64,000 nucleotides of DNA from an uncultured Selenomonadales bacterium (GCA_946407015.1 CAMJML010000006.1:116862-180861), one strand, 5' to 3'. Positions 23,651-33,032 are shown, counted from the first letter of the stretch. A program made the numbers and translations. The notes: generated by a model not told the origin, from the letters alone.

Positions 23651-25372
23651 TTAGTGAAGATGATTGTTTAAGGCTGCAACCAGGCGGCTGTGATGATTGA
23701 TTTTCTCTACAACCTGCCGGATATAAGCCGACGAGCCTGTCATGATGTCGATCAAGGAGTGTTTCTTGAATAACAGCAGGTCGGTCTTAGAGCCTTGTCC
23801 AATCGCTGTCAGCATCATTAGGTATTCGTCGGAGATTCCAATCGGAATATGCATAGCTTCGACTGCTTTGTGGAGTTTGCCTGTTTCGGCAAGGATGCTG
23901 TACATATCTTTGTCATTCATGGAAAAATCAAGTTTTTTCCAAGCATGAACCGGCTTGTACATGGAGTATTCATAGTGCATCAAATCAGTGACAAAATTGT
24001 CGGCGATTTTGAAGCCGAATTTTTCGGCCTGATCAAACCAAGTCGTACCCGGCATCACTCCAGGCGGATTTACAATGACGGTATCAGGAAGAGCTTCTTC
24101 AATGAGGCTGATATTTGCGTCAAAGACATCTTGTAAGGTAACGCCTTCAATAATCGGGGTTGGATAAATCATGGATAAGCCTATTTTGCACGGCAGCCCG
24201 ACTTCGTCTGCAGCCAATTTGATGCAGTGGATGGTTTCAATGATATTCTTTTTGGTTACCCCTTTATTCATAACCGTTCCATTGATCTGATCATGGCCAG
24301 TTTCCGCTCCCATAAATACAGCTCTCAAGCCGGATTTAATCATTAAGCGATAAGCCTCATAAGTCTCAGGGGTCACTTTGCCTGCCCGGACAAACATGGA
24401 ATAATTGACATGAATCTTATTGTCAAGCAGCATGTGAGCAATGGCTTTACCATGATTTAGAGGTGTTTCCGAACTGCTGAAGCGAAAGAATGAGATACCT
24501 TGAGCGGACATAGCTAGTATTTCCTGTTTAATTTCTGCTATCGGCCTCGGCAAATAGTTCATATTTTGTCTGGTATGTGAGCAAAAATTGCATTGATTCC
24601 AAGTGCACCCCAGCCCGTCCACAAGTGTATGAAACAGTATTTTGTCATCAAGGTCAGCCGGCGTATAATGAGGAATGGTAAAAGAGTTCTCAGTAAAGCC
24701 GCCACCCTGATTATAATTACCGGCACATATCATGCGGTCTGGAGTAATCGTCTGACGGACCCTGGTTAAAAAATTCTCCTTGTCTTTTGAGGATTTTTGC
24801 AATTGCAGCAAAGCTGCCAAGGCTTCTTCGCCTGGGCCCATAATGACCAGGTCAAATGCAGTGATGCCAAGTACCCTGTCTCCATATACCTTAACTTGCG
24901 GCCCACCTGCCACGATGATGGTTTCTGGAGATAATTGCTTAATCTTATTGGCCAGGTCAATACTCCAGGTATAAGCGTCTCCGTTCCAAAGTTTTATACC
25001 TACCATGGGAATCCTTTGTGATGCAACCTGACCGGCGATAGCAGCAATAAGCTGATCCATATAGGTTTTACGGTAAAATAAAGCAAGACTTTGTACCGGC
25101 CATGTCAGCAAAAGCAGGATTAAGGCCAGTGGTTTTAGCGTACTGTAAGCTTTTAGCTGGAGCTTTGTGAAAAGGCGAAGCAGTGCCAGGCACCAAGCTG
25201 GAACACCAAGTTCAGTACCGGAAACTCGTTGTTCGTCCATTACTGTAACGGAGAACCCCTTTTCTTCCAAGTAGGTACGGATTATTGCTAGGCTGTTTTC
25301 TAAAGCAGCATCGGAGACAATTCGCTGTCTAGGAGCAAAGCTATTGATAAGCAATAGATCATTATGCTTCAC
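23651..25372 (-). CDS. Radical SAM protein with cobalamin-binding-like N-terminal domain
   Basis: 573 residues. The N-terminal Rossmann-like domain ends with the IIVAGGPQVKVYGD and VIMGPGEEA motifs of B12-binding radical SAM enzymes. The cobalamin DxHxxG motif is absent, and the corresponding segment reads GIKLWNGDA. A hydrophobic stretch (about 81-99) interrupts this domain and may tether it to the membrane. The 4Fe-4S cluster motif is C256-x4-C261-x2-C264 (CTWNQCNFC), one residue longer than the classical CX3CX2C. A TIM-barrel core and a helical tail follow. Its start overlaps the end of the acyltransferase-like gene by 11 bases, so the two act together. The substrate is unknown. Confidence 0.8.
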   Translation of the reverse strand: MKHNDLLLINSFAPRQRIVSDAALENSLAIIRTYLEEKGFSVTVMDEQRVSGTELGVPAWCLALLRLFTKLQLKAYSTLKPLALILLLLTWPVQSLALFYRKTYMDQLIAAIAGQVASQRIPMVGIKLWNGDAYTWSIDLANKIKQLSPETIIVAGGPQVKVYGDRVLGITAFDLVIMGPGEEALAALLQLQKSSKDKENFLTRVRQTITPDRMICAGNYNQGGGFTENSFTIPHYTPADLDDKILFHTLVDGLGCTWNQCNFCSHTRQNMNYLPRPIAEIKQEILAMSAQGISFFRFSSSETPLNHGKAIAHMLLDNKIHVNYSMFVRAGKVTPETYEAYRLMIKSGLRAVFMGAETGHDQINGTVMNKGVTKKNIIETIHCIKLAADEVGLPCKIGLSMIYPTPIIEGVTLQDVFDANISLIEEALPDTVIVNPPGVMPGTTWFDQAEKFGFKIADNFVTDLMHYEYSMYKPVHAWKKLDFSMNDKDMYSILAETGKLHKAVEAMHIPIGISDEYLMMLTAIGQGSKTDLLLFKKHSLIDIMTGSSAYIRQVVEKINHHSRLVAALNNHLH

Positions 25373-26498
25373 AACGATTCCTCCTCACATCGCTATGAGA
25401 GCCAGGAGTGAGCCTGTTTTGATTTTTTAAACTTGTGATTATATGCATGGCTGCTTTTGGATATAACTGTTTATATTTCTCAAATGCCTGACGTGGGAGA
25501 ATGAGTAATTCTGAGTCGTTTAAAGATGTGAATTCATAAGTCGATGGTTGCTGTTGTGATAAACCATCTCCAAAATATTGACCATTTCGTAGTATAAATG
25601 CTTGGTTGGCAGACTCACCAAGGATTGATCCGGAAAGCACGAAAAATAAGCCATTACTAACTTCGTTATTACTTAAAATGCAATCACCATTTGTGCAAGT
25701 AAAAATGGCACTAAGATTAAATAAGGCTATTCGCTCTTTTTCATTTAAGTGACTTATTAAATTCAAATCAGTTTGAGTAGTACCATTAAAAACTTTTCTT
25801 AGTTGTTCCCAGAGTTGCTCCTTTTTTGTTAGCTGAGTATTGATGTAATAACTTGTCTGGGGGAACACTTGTTTAAAATGTTCAGTAACAATTGAACGAT
25901 TTGGATTTTTTTCAATAAGACGGTATAAAGGTGAATGAACGGCTCTTAGATAGTCTGTATCGTCTAATATGATTACGAATGGAATTAACAACCCATGGCC
26001 GGGTTCACTAAAATTTTTAGTAAATCGACGATAACCAATTCGTTCATACATTGCAATTAGATGTGGATTGCTGCCACTAAACGAAACATTTATATTGTTT
26101 TCTTTAAAAATCTTAAAATGTTCTGCAATTAACTGATACATTACTGTGGAACCACGGTAAGATGGTACGATAGCCACCTTTGTAGAAAAAGCGACTTTTG
26201 CGTTCGGTCCGAGAATTTTTTCAAATTTATCTAAAGCGAATATATTGGAAAGCCAATTTGGAAAATGCTTTGGTTCTGCCATGGTGATTCTAGATGTACC
26301 AATCAATTCGGAGTTGCATTCGGCGTACAGTAAGATGCTTTGATCATCAAGATCATCACGCATTTGTTTACTTTTATGGTCTACTTGGCAGTGTTTTGAC
26401 ATTTCTTCAATAAAGATGTTATAACGTAGCTGATAGATTTTTTCTTTTTCCCACTTATGATTAGCAATATGAATTTTGATAGAATTTAGATTTTCCAT
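25362..26498 (-). CDS. GNAT acyltransferase (LuxI/FeeM-like) fused to a cyclic-nucleotide-binding-like domain
   Basis: 378 residues. Residues about 10-200 have the pattern of N-acyl amino-acid or autoinducer synthases: YQLRYNIFIEEM, a D-x-x-D region (MRDDLDDQS), GTSRIT and VAFSTKVAIVPSYRGSTVMYQLI. Residues about 250-365 form a beta-roll like cNMP-binding domains (LFFVLSGSILG, LRNGQYFGDGL). The phosphate-binding cassette lacks its usual Arg (FGDGLSQQQPSTYEF), so ligand binding is doubtful. The gene is clearly AT-richer than its neighbours, suggesting transfer. It overlaps the radical SAM gene. The fusion may sense a signal and acylate an amine, but that is inference. Confidence 0.72.
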   Translation of the reverse strand: MENLNSIKIHIANHKWEKEKIYQLRYNIFIEEMSKHCQVDHKSKQMRDDLDDQSILLYAECNSELIGTSRITMAEPKHFPNWLSNIFALDKFEKILGPNAKVAFSTKVAIVPSYRGSTVMYQLIAEHFKIFKENNINVSFSGSNPHLIAMYERIGYRRFTKNFSEPGHGLLIPFVIILDDTDYLRAVHSPLYRLIEKNPNRSIVTEHFKQVFPQTSYYINTQLTKKEQLWEQLRKVFNGTTQTDLNLISHLNEKERIALFNLSAIFTCTNGDCILSNNEVSNGLFFVLSGSILGESANQAFILRNGQYFGDGLSQQQPSTYEFTSLNDSELLILPRQAFEKYKQLYPKAAMHIITSLKNQNRLTPGSHSDVRRNRCEA

Positions 26499-26626
26499 AG
26501 TAAATAATCCCCCTAATTTTGTTATTTTGGAACTGATAGAATGTCTACAGTGGTAATAAATTTAGAAGAACTCCCCCTTTTTAAAAAATAAAACTTCACC
26601 TCCTTTCTAACTCACCACTTCTCATG

Positions 26627-26644
26627 TAGGAAACATTCTTCCTA
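26627..26644 (-). promoter_or_regulatory. Inverted repeat upstream of the acyltransferase gene
   Basis: TAGGAA-N6-TTCCTA, about 130 bases before the ATG. It could be an operator; no convincing sigma-A promoter is visible beside it. Confidence 0.35.
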
Positions 26645-26686
26645 TGAAAAATAGCAAAAGATGCAATTTTTTGTCGGATAATTTGC

Positions 26687-26723
26687 AAAAAAAAAGTGCA
26701 CTCATAATGAGTGCACTTTTTAA
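26687..26723 (-). terminator. Intrinsic terminator of the histidine kinase gene
   Basis: On the minus strand AAAAAGTGCACTCAT pairs with ATGAGTGCACTTTTT, followed by T's. Confidence 0.85.
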
Positions 26724-26764
26724 TAAATAACGATTGAGAAAAAATCAATTATTGACTAATTATA

Positions 26765-28426
26765 TTATTTATCAAATTGTTTAAAATGAATAAAGAAGGT
26801 TGTTCCTTCGGTACTGGATTCAACATGAATTTTTGCTTGATGGCGATTTGCAATGCGATAACAGATTGCTAACCCTAATCCTGTTCCCGTATCCTTAGTC
26901 GTTAGAAATGGCTTTCCAATATTCTCCAAAATATGGTGAGGTATACCTGGGCCATTATCTTGAATAGCTAATACGACGCCATCTGATTCGGTGCTCGTAG
27001 AGATTTTTAATATTCCACCAATATCCATAGCTTCTAGTCCATTACGTGCTAAATTTAAAATAAGTTGACGGATTTCTTTTTCATCCAAATAAAGGTCGGA
27101 CGTGGGAGTTAAGGATAGCTCAACATCCTTATTTGCTGCATTTGCATCTGCCTTTATTAGTGGATATAGCGCATTAATGATGTCATTTAAGCAGGTAAGC
27201 TTCAAATCGATAATTCGATGTTGGCTAAGTGACAAATATTCTTTAATAATCAAATTTGTTCTATCTAGTTCTTCTATCATAAGGCCAAACTGATTTTTAT
27301 AGCTAAGAAACTCATTCTTACTTGCAAAATATTGAATATAACCTCGAACTGTTGTCATCGGATTCCTAATTTCGTGTGCAACACTAGCTGCCATTTGACC
27401 AACAGCATTCAGCCTATCTAAGCGGGAGACATCAAGTTCTAAATTCTTACGGCTGGTAATATCCCGAACAATACAGTCAAAACCGATACAATTACCTGCT
27501 GAATTTTGTAAGGGAACTGATTTTTGCTCTATCCAGATTATCGATTTATCTTTTTTTATTAGACGCAATGTTATTAATTGGTCTGTATAGGTAGGATTGC
27601 GAATGAACATTTTTAATATTGGCCGATCTTTTGGATAGATTAAAGACAATATTAATTTTTTTGATTGATAGAATTGTTCGGGACGATATCCTGTAAGATT
27701 ATAAATAGAAGGGCTAATATATTCAAATCCCTTATTAGGTGAGAGCTTATATCGATATATAACATCTGAGGCATTATCTGCTAATAGACGATAATATTCT
27801 TCTTTAATAATTAGATCGTTACGAGTTTTTTCAAAATATACAATGAGTGTTCCTACTGCTACAAGAAAGCGAAAAACAGAATCAATTACGAACCCCCAAG
27901 GAGCAAACCATTCAACTGTAATTAGAAACGGTAGATCAAGTAGATGCAAACCCAATATAATAAATGACACTCCAGTGATGTATTTTCCCAAGCCATGAAC
28001 ATCTAAACTTTTTATAAACAGTAAGCCATTTTTACAATAAATAAATGCTAAAAGAAGGCATACTGGAAGTGTAGTAAGACAAAAGGGCATATCTAATAAA
28101 ACAAAGATAACACTAATCAGATAAGTAATTAATGCTCCAAGATACCAGACTTTCTTAAAAGGTGCACCAACAAAAATACTTGTGCCAATGAGCATGATCA
28201 AACTCCCCCAAATTACTGTAAATACATATAAGATCAAAGGTACCTTGGCAATAGCATGCAAAGGCGTATCAAGAAATACGAATCTTATAAGATACAGAGC
28301 CCAACTAAATGCCCACAACCCAATATAGCGTTGGTGATATTGAATATATAAATAGCAATATATTAAAAATACAGCAAAGGTGGCAGCTAAAGGATACAGT
28401 ATTGATAGCTCAGAAATATTCATCAT
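26765..28426 (-). CDS. Membrane PAS histidine kinase, sporulation-kinase-like
   Basis: 553 residues from ATG 28426, with AAAAGGTGAT upstream. Seven or eight hydrophobic segments (about 1-215) precede a PAS domain (about 220-335, with YKLSPNKGFEYISPSIYNLTG). Next come HisKA with the phospho-acceptor in VAHEIRNPMTTVRGYI and an HATPase domain with N (NLARNGLEAM), G1 (DNGPGIP) and G2 (TGTGLGLAI) boxes. The HisKA block closely resembles Spo0A-directed kinases (KinA/B/E). No response regulator is adjacent, which is usual for orphan sporulation kinases. It is AT-rich like the neighbouring acyltransferase gene. Confidence 0.87.
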   Translation of the reverse strand: MMNISELSILYPLAATFAVFLIYCYLYIQYHQRYIGLWAFSWALYLIRFVFLDTPLHAIAKVPLILYVFTVIWGSLIMLIGTSIFVGAPFKKVWYLGALITYLISVIFVLLDMPFCLTTLPVCLLLAFIYCKNGLLFIKSLDVHGLGKYITGVSFIILGLHLLDLPFLITVEWFAPWGFVIDSVFRFLVAVGTLIVYFEKTRNDLIIKEEYYRLLADNASDVIYRYKLSPNKGFEYISPSIYNLTGYRPEQFYQSKKLILSLIYPKDRPILKMFIRNPTYTDQLITLRLIKKDKSIIWIEQKSVPLQNSAGNCIGFDCIVRDITSRKNLELDVSRLDRLNAVGQMAASVAHEIRNPMTTVRGYIQYFASKNEFLSYKNQFGLMIEELDRTNLIIKEYLSLSQHRIIDLKLTCLNDIINALYPLIKADANAANKDVELSLTPTSDLYLDEKEIRQLILNLARNGLEAMDIGGILKISTSTESDGVVLAIQDNGPGIPHHILENIGKPFLTTKDTGTGLGLAICYRIANRHQAKIHVESSTEGTTFFIHFKQFDK

Positions 28427-28582
28427 TATCACCTTTTCCGATAAACTTATCAATTTTACCAAATGCTGGGCTATAATGACTACATAAGTAATAATTCCAT
28501 AAATTTGAAGGCTTTCCTGCTAAAGTCTGGTATATTTGTAGAAATGTGGCATATGACTACACGTGATTTGCTGGACAGTCAT

Positions 28583-28625
28583 AAAAAAAGCAATCCTACT
28601 CAATGGTTAGGATTGCTTTCGTTTT
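28583..28625 (-). terminator. Terminator downstream of the P-type ATPase gene
   Basis: GCAATCCTA pairs with TAGGATTGC, with T-runs on both strands. It lies just after the ATPase stop. Confidence 0.8.
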
Positions 28626-28638
28626 CTTCTATTTGCTC

Positions 28639-31353
28639 TTATTTTTGCCTAAAAGCAATCAGCTTGCTCAATTCGGCGAGAATAAACGGCAGTGGGGACA
28701 ATAAGCCAATGACCAGCCAATCATCCAGGGTTAGGGTTTGTGTTTTAAAAATGGCTTGAAGCGGGCCGACGGCCAGGAGCATGAGGGCGAAGGATAAGGC
28801 GACAGCGCCGTTCATGTATTTATTGGAGAACAAACCATTTTTAAATACTGAATAATGGGCGGAGCGGGCTGCATAGGCACATAGGAGCTGGCTGTTGATT
28901 AAGGTGATGAAAGAAAAGGTCCGGGCGGCGGCTAGATTACCTTCATAGCTTAAGTAACCATAGCCGAAGGCCGCTAGTACCACGACGGTAATGGCCAGGC
29001 TTTGCAGGACGATCATAGCTAAAGCCGGCCTGTTGACAATCGGCTCATCCGGGTGGCGGGGCGGCACCTGCATGGTATCGTCTTCTTTCTTCTCCATACC
29101 CAGAGCCAGAGCGGGGAAAGCGTCTGTGACCAGATTCACCCAGAGCAGTTGAATGGGCAGTAAGGGGATGGGCAACCCAAATAGCATTGCGATGAAGATG
29201 ACTAAGACTTCCGATAAATTGCAGGAGAGCAGGAAGGCAATGAACTTGCGGATGTTGGCAAAAATGGTGCGGCCTTCTTCCACCGCTGCGACGATGGTGG
29301 CAAAGTTATCGTCCGTGACGACCATATCGGCAGTCTCTTTGGTAACGTCCGTTCCGGTAATTCCCATGGCGACCCCGATATCGGCCTTTTTCAAGGCAGG
29401 AGCATCATTGATGCCGTCCCCGGTCATAGCCACAATCTGATTATTGGCCTTCAGCGCTTCGACAATGGCGACTTTGTTTTCAGGGGAAACCCGGGCGAAT
29501 ACGCTGACGTTCTGTACGGCCTGAAGCAATTGTTCCTGACTAAGACTGTCGATTTGACTGCCTGTCAGGGATTGCTCTTTGCTGGAAATAATTCCGAGGT
29601 CGATGGCAATGGCTTGGGCGGTGTCCTGGTGATCCCCGGTAATCATAATCGGGCGGATGCCGGCTGCCATACAGACTTTTACGGCTTCCCGGGCTTCGCT
29701 TCGCGGTGGGTCGATCATGCCGATCAGGCCAATAAATACCAGGTCATTTTCAATTTCTTCAGGTATTAAACTCTCAGGAACTGCGGAAAACCGGCGGCAG
29801 GCTACAGCCAATACCCGCAGCGCCTGTGCGGCCAGATCGTGATTGATTTGCTGAATCCGGGCGATAGCGGCGGTATCCAACGGCTGAATGCCGCCGGCCG
29901 TCATGATACCGGTGCAGCGGCTGATTAGAAGATCGGGAGCTCCCTTAGTAAAGGCCAGGAGGTCCTGATCCGTTTGGTGAAAGGTGGTCATCATTTTACG
30001 GCTTGAATCGAAGGGCAATTCTTTTATCCGGGGCAGTTCCCTTGCCAGATCGTCCTGATGCAGGCCGGCTTTAGCGGCTGCGGTGATTAACGCTCCTTCG
30101 GTAGGATCGCCGACAATGCCCCAGGCTTTTGTTTCAGGATGCCGTGTAAGTTTGGCGTCGTTACATAATAGAATTCCCTGCAGCAATAATTTCAGGTTGG
30201 CCTCCGAGTCGACCTGAGCCGACCGGTTGTTATGGCTGATTTCCCCTTGTGGATCATACCCTTCGCCGCTGAAGTCATACAGCTTGCCATTGGCGTAAGC
30301 TTGGCGGACAGTCATTTGGTTTTGGGTCAGCGTACCGGTTTTATCGGAGCAGATAACGGTGATACTGCCCAAGGTTTCTACGGCGTGCAGTTTCCGGATA
30401 ATACTGTTTTTACGGGCCATGCGCTGCATTCCCAGCGCCAGAACAATGGTTACCACAGCGGGAAGCCCTTCCGGTATAGCTGCAACCGCCAGACTGATGG
30501 CCGTCATGAGCATAAGCTGCAATTCTTGCGGTGAAAAGCTGCCTGAGCTGATACTGTTATAAACTCCAAGAAAGAATACCAGGGTGCATACTCCCAGGCA
30601 GGCAAAGCCCAGCTTTTTGCTGAAATCAGCCAGTTTGCGCTGCAGCGGGGTTACTTCTTTTTCACCAGTTTGCAGCATATTGGCAATTTTACCGATTTCG
30701 GTCTGCATGGCTGTTGCTACAACAATGCCTTTAGCGCGGCCATAGGTTACCAGCGTACTCATAAAAGCCATATTGTGCCGGTCGGCCAGCGGAACCTCAC
30801 CGGAAATGGGGGATAACGATTTTTCTACCGGTACCGATTCTCCGGTCAGCGAAGCTTCCTCAACTTTCAGGCTGAATACTTCCAGCAGCCTAAGGTCGGC
30901 AGGAATCCTATCTCCGGCTTCCACCAGGACAATATCACCCGGCACCAGTTCCCGTGAGGGGATGCTGACCGTTGTGCCGTTGCGTATAACCTTGCTGTTG
31001 GGTGCGCTCATCTGCTTGAGTGCTGCCAGGGCTTTTTCGGCCTTGCTTTCCTGAATGATGCCTAAAACAGCATTCAGGACCACAATGACCATAATGGCAA
31101 TCGAGTCAACGGCTTCTCCTAAAAAAGCCGAAATGATGCTGGCAGCAATTAAAATCAATACCAGAAAATCTTTAAATTGAGCGATAAATTTGCTGAAAAG
31201 ACTTTCACGGTCTTTTTCTTTGAGCTCATTATAACCATAATCATTAAGACGCTCACCGGCTTGTTCGGTTGACAGGCCGGCAGACAGAGTGGACTGAAGT
31301 TCTTGGAGGGTTTGCTCGTGCGACTTATTAAACCAGTCCTGTTTCAAAATCAT
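28639..31353 (-). CDS. P-type Ca2+-transporting ATPase (P2A/SERCA-like)
   Basis: About 904 residues. The N-terminal cation-ATPase domain is followed by TGES in the actuator loop (EEASLTGESVPVEK). The M4 ion-binding segment AIPEGLPAVVTIVLALG is next, then the phosphorylation motif CSDKTGTLTQN and the hinge MTGDGINDAPALKKADIGVAMG. M5-M6 contain NLVTDAFPALALGME. This is the full set for a type II calcium (or Ca/Mn) pump. AGGAGG overlaps a run of ATG codons, so the exact start (31356, 31353 or TTG 31347) is uncertain. It is monocistronic. Confidence 0.92.
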   Translation of the reverse strand: MILKQDWFNKSHEQTLQELQSTLSAGLSTEQAGERLNDYGYNELKEKDRESLFSKFIAQFKDFLVLILIAASIISAFLGEAVDSIAIMVIVVLNAVLGIIQESKAEKALAALKQMSAPNSKVIRNGTTVSIPSRELVPGDIVLVEAGDRIPADLRLLEVFSLKVEEASLTGESVPVEKSLSPISGEVPLADRHNMAFMSTLVTYGRAKGIVVATAMQTEIGKIANMLQTGEKEVTPLQRKLADFSKKLGFACLGVCTLVFFLGVYNSISSGSFSPQELQLMLMTAISLAVAAIPEGLPAVVTIVLALGMQRMARKNSIIRKLHAVETLGSITVICSDKTGTLTQNQMTVRQAYANGKLYDFSGEGYDPQGEISHNNRSAQVDSEANLKLLLQGILLCNDAKLTRHPETKAWGIVGDPTEGALITAAAKAGLHQDDLARELPRIKELPFDSSRKMMTTFHQTDQDLLAFTKGAPDLLISRCTGIMTAGGIQPLDTAAIARIQQINHDLAAQALRVLAVACRRFSAVPESLIPEEIENDLVFIGLIGMIDPPRSEAREAVKVCMAAGIRPIMITGDHQDTAQAIAIDLGIISSKEQSLTGSQIDSLSQEQLLQAVQNVSVFARVSPENKVAIVEALKANNQIVAMTGDGINDAPALKKADIGVAMGITGTDVTKETADMVVTDDNFATIVAAVEEGRTIFANIRKFIAFLLSCNLSEVLVIFIAMLFGLPIPLLPIQLLWVNLVTDAFPALALGMEKKEDDTMQVPPRHPDEPIVNRPALAMIVLQSLAITVVVLAAFGYGYLSYEGNLAAARTFSFITLINSQLLCAYAARSAHYSVFKNGLFSNKYMNGAVALSFALMLLAVGPLQAIFKTQTLTLDDWLVIGLLSPLPFILAELSKLIAFRQK

Positions 31354-31475
31354 CATCCTCCTTGTAAACAATTGTAGTTATATGATAATGGTTCTATATA
31401 AAGTAAACAGCACCTGCTGCATGGAAAAATACAGGACTATTTTCTCAGTACCCTTATATTTTTTCCTGCATGGCA

Positions 31476-31516
31476 AAAAAGACCGCGGCACAACGCAAAT
31501 GTTGCAGCCACGATCC
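31476..31516 (-). terminator. Intrinsic terminator of the small L,D-transpeptidase
   Basis: On the minus strand GATCGTGGC pairs with GCCGCGGTC (G-U pairs allowed), with an inner GCAAC stem, followed by TTTTTTG. Confidence 0.65.
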
Positions 31517-31543
31517 TTTTTTGTGGTTATATTTACCAATTAT

Positions 31544-31879
31544 TTATGATATAATGTGTACCGACGTGCCTATCGGTACAATGGCAGCCAAGTCAAGTAC
31601 ATCCCGGTTGTGCATGCGGATACAGCCTTTTGAGACAAAGCCGCCGATGGAAGAGGGATTGTTGGTTCCGTGAATGCCAACATGAGGGACGCTTAAGCCC
31701 ATCCACATGGCTCCGAAAGGGCCGCCCGGATTGGGCCGTTTGTTGACAATTTGAAAACGGCCGGTTGGCGAAGGCGAGTATTGCTTGCCTACACCGACCG
31801 GATATGACTTTAACGGTTTTCCGTTATTGAACAAGGTTAATCGCCTTTGGCTCAGCGATATTGTAATTGCATAGGCCAT
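31544..31879 (-). CDS. Single-domain L,D-transpeptidase (YkuD)
   Basis: 111 residues comprising little more than the YkuD catalytic domain. It has [18 protein letters not shown] at the front, [22 protein letters not shown] with the catalytic His and Cys, and PIGTSVHII at the end. It crosslinks peptidoglycan by 3-3 bonds or anchors proteins to it. No signal peptide is visible, so export is unexplained. GAGGTGA lies seven bases before ATG 31879; ATG 31885 is the alternative. A second YkuD protein lies at 38459. Confidence 0.88.
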   Translation of the reverse strand: MAYAITISLSQRRLTLFNNGKPLKSYPVGVGKQYSPSPTGRFQIVNKRPNPGGPFGAMWMGLSVPHVGIHGTNNPSSIGGFVSKGCIRMHNRDVLDLAAIVPIGTSVHIIS

Positions 31880-31960
31880 TGTCATATCACCTCATCTTAC
31901 TATATTCATTTTACGTAAAAATGCTACTGCAGGTCATGCGATGTACCGGAGGTGTTGTCA

Positions 31961-33025
31961 ATGAGAAGAAGTTTGCGTGGAATTGGACAGAAACGGGGCT
32001 TGTCACCGGGTACCTTAATCTATGTCGGCCAAAACCGTAATGAGCGGGCCGTCCTTACACTAGTTGAATATGATAAAGACGAGGTTATCGAAACCCGCTT
32101 TAATAAAGTCTCTGACTTTCTTCATCATGGTCTGCGTTATCCGTCCAACTGGATTGATGTCAGTGGCATTCATGATGTCAGTATGGTGGGGCAGCTTGGT
32201 GAATTCTTTGGAATCCATCCGTTGGTGCTGGAGGATATTGTCAATACCCACCAGCGGCCAAAAATGGAAGACCATGAGGGGTACTGCTACCTGGTGCTCA
32301 AGCTGCTGTTGCCGAACCATGAAGGCAATACCGCCGACATTCAGCAGATTAGTCTGATTGTCGGTAAAGATTATGTGATTTCTTTTCAGGAAACGCCCAA
32401 CCGTGTGTTTGAGGGCGTTAGAAACCGGATTGCCGGGCCGCTTGGCCGGATGCGGGCGCTAGGAACTGATTACTTGGCTTATGCCCTTCTCGATGCCATC
32501 ATCGATCATTATTATGCTGTTCTGGAAACGTTCGGTGAACAAATTGAGGCACTGGAGGATAAAGTGGTGTTAGAGCCAGATCCACGGGTTATCCAAGAAA
32601 TCCATATCTTAAAAAATGAACTGCTGTTTATGCGCAGATCGGTATGGCCGCTGCGGGAAGTGGTGCACGCTATTCAACGCGGTGATTCGGCTGTTTTTAC
32701 CGAAGGGACCCGTATTTACATCCGGGATATTTATGACCACACTATTCAGGTCATTGATACTCTCGAAATGTATCGTGACATGGTATCAGGAGCATTGGAC
32801 GTCTGTTTATCCAGCATCAGCAACCGCCTCAATGAAGTGATGAAGGTTCTGACCATTATCTCTACTATTTTTATTCCCTTAAATTTTATTGCCGGTGTCT
32901 ATGGCATGAATTTCCGGGTCATGCCGGAATTGGAGTGGGCATGGGGCTATCCGGCCGTATTGTGCTTAATGGCCGCTGTTGCCGTTAGCCTGTTGTACTT
33001 TTTCCGTAAACGATCCTGGCTTTAA
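31961..33025 (+). CDS. corA: CorA-family Mg2+/Co2+ channel
   Basis: 354 residues from ATG 31961, preceded by GGAGGTG. A large cytoplasmic N-terminal domain (about 1-285) and two C-terminal transmembrane helices are present. The diagnostic motif is GVYGMNF, and PELEWAWGYP forms the loop between the helices. It forms a homopentameric magnesium (or cobalt/nickel) channel. It is monocistronic with its own terminator. Confidence 0.93.
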   Translation: MRRSLRGIGQKRGLSPGTLIYVGQNRNERAVLTLVEYDKDEVIETRFNKVSDFLHHGLRYPSNWIDVSGIHDVSMVGQLGEFFGIHPLVLEDIVNTHQRPKMEDHEGYCYLVLKLLLPNHEGNTADIQQISLIVGKDYVISFQETPNRVFEGVRNRIAGPLGRMRALGTDYLAYALLDAIIDHYYAVLETFGEQIEALEDKVVLEPDPRVIQEIHILKNELLFMRRSVWPLREVVHAIQRGDSAVFTEGTRIYIRDIYDHTIQVIDTLEMYRDMVSGALDVCLSSISNRLNEVMKVLTIISTIFIPLNFIAGVYGMNFRVMPELEWAWGYPAVLCLMAAVAVSLLYFFRKRSWL

Positions 33026-33032
33026 GCCGCTA

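Noticed and set aside
26522..26599. 25-codon minus ORF as a RiPP precursor for the radical SAM protein
   Set aside because: Its GTG start lies inside the Shine-Dalgarno sequence and no core-peptide features are visible; kept only as part of a leader observation.
28463..28759. 98-codon plus-strand ORF after the kinase promoter region
   Set aside because: It reads across the ATPase terminator and into the antisense of the ATPase 3' end; low-complexity, no ribosome site.
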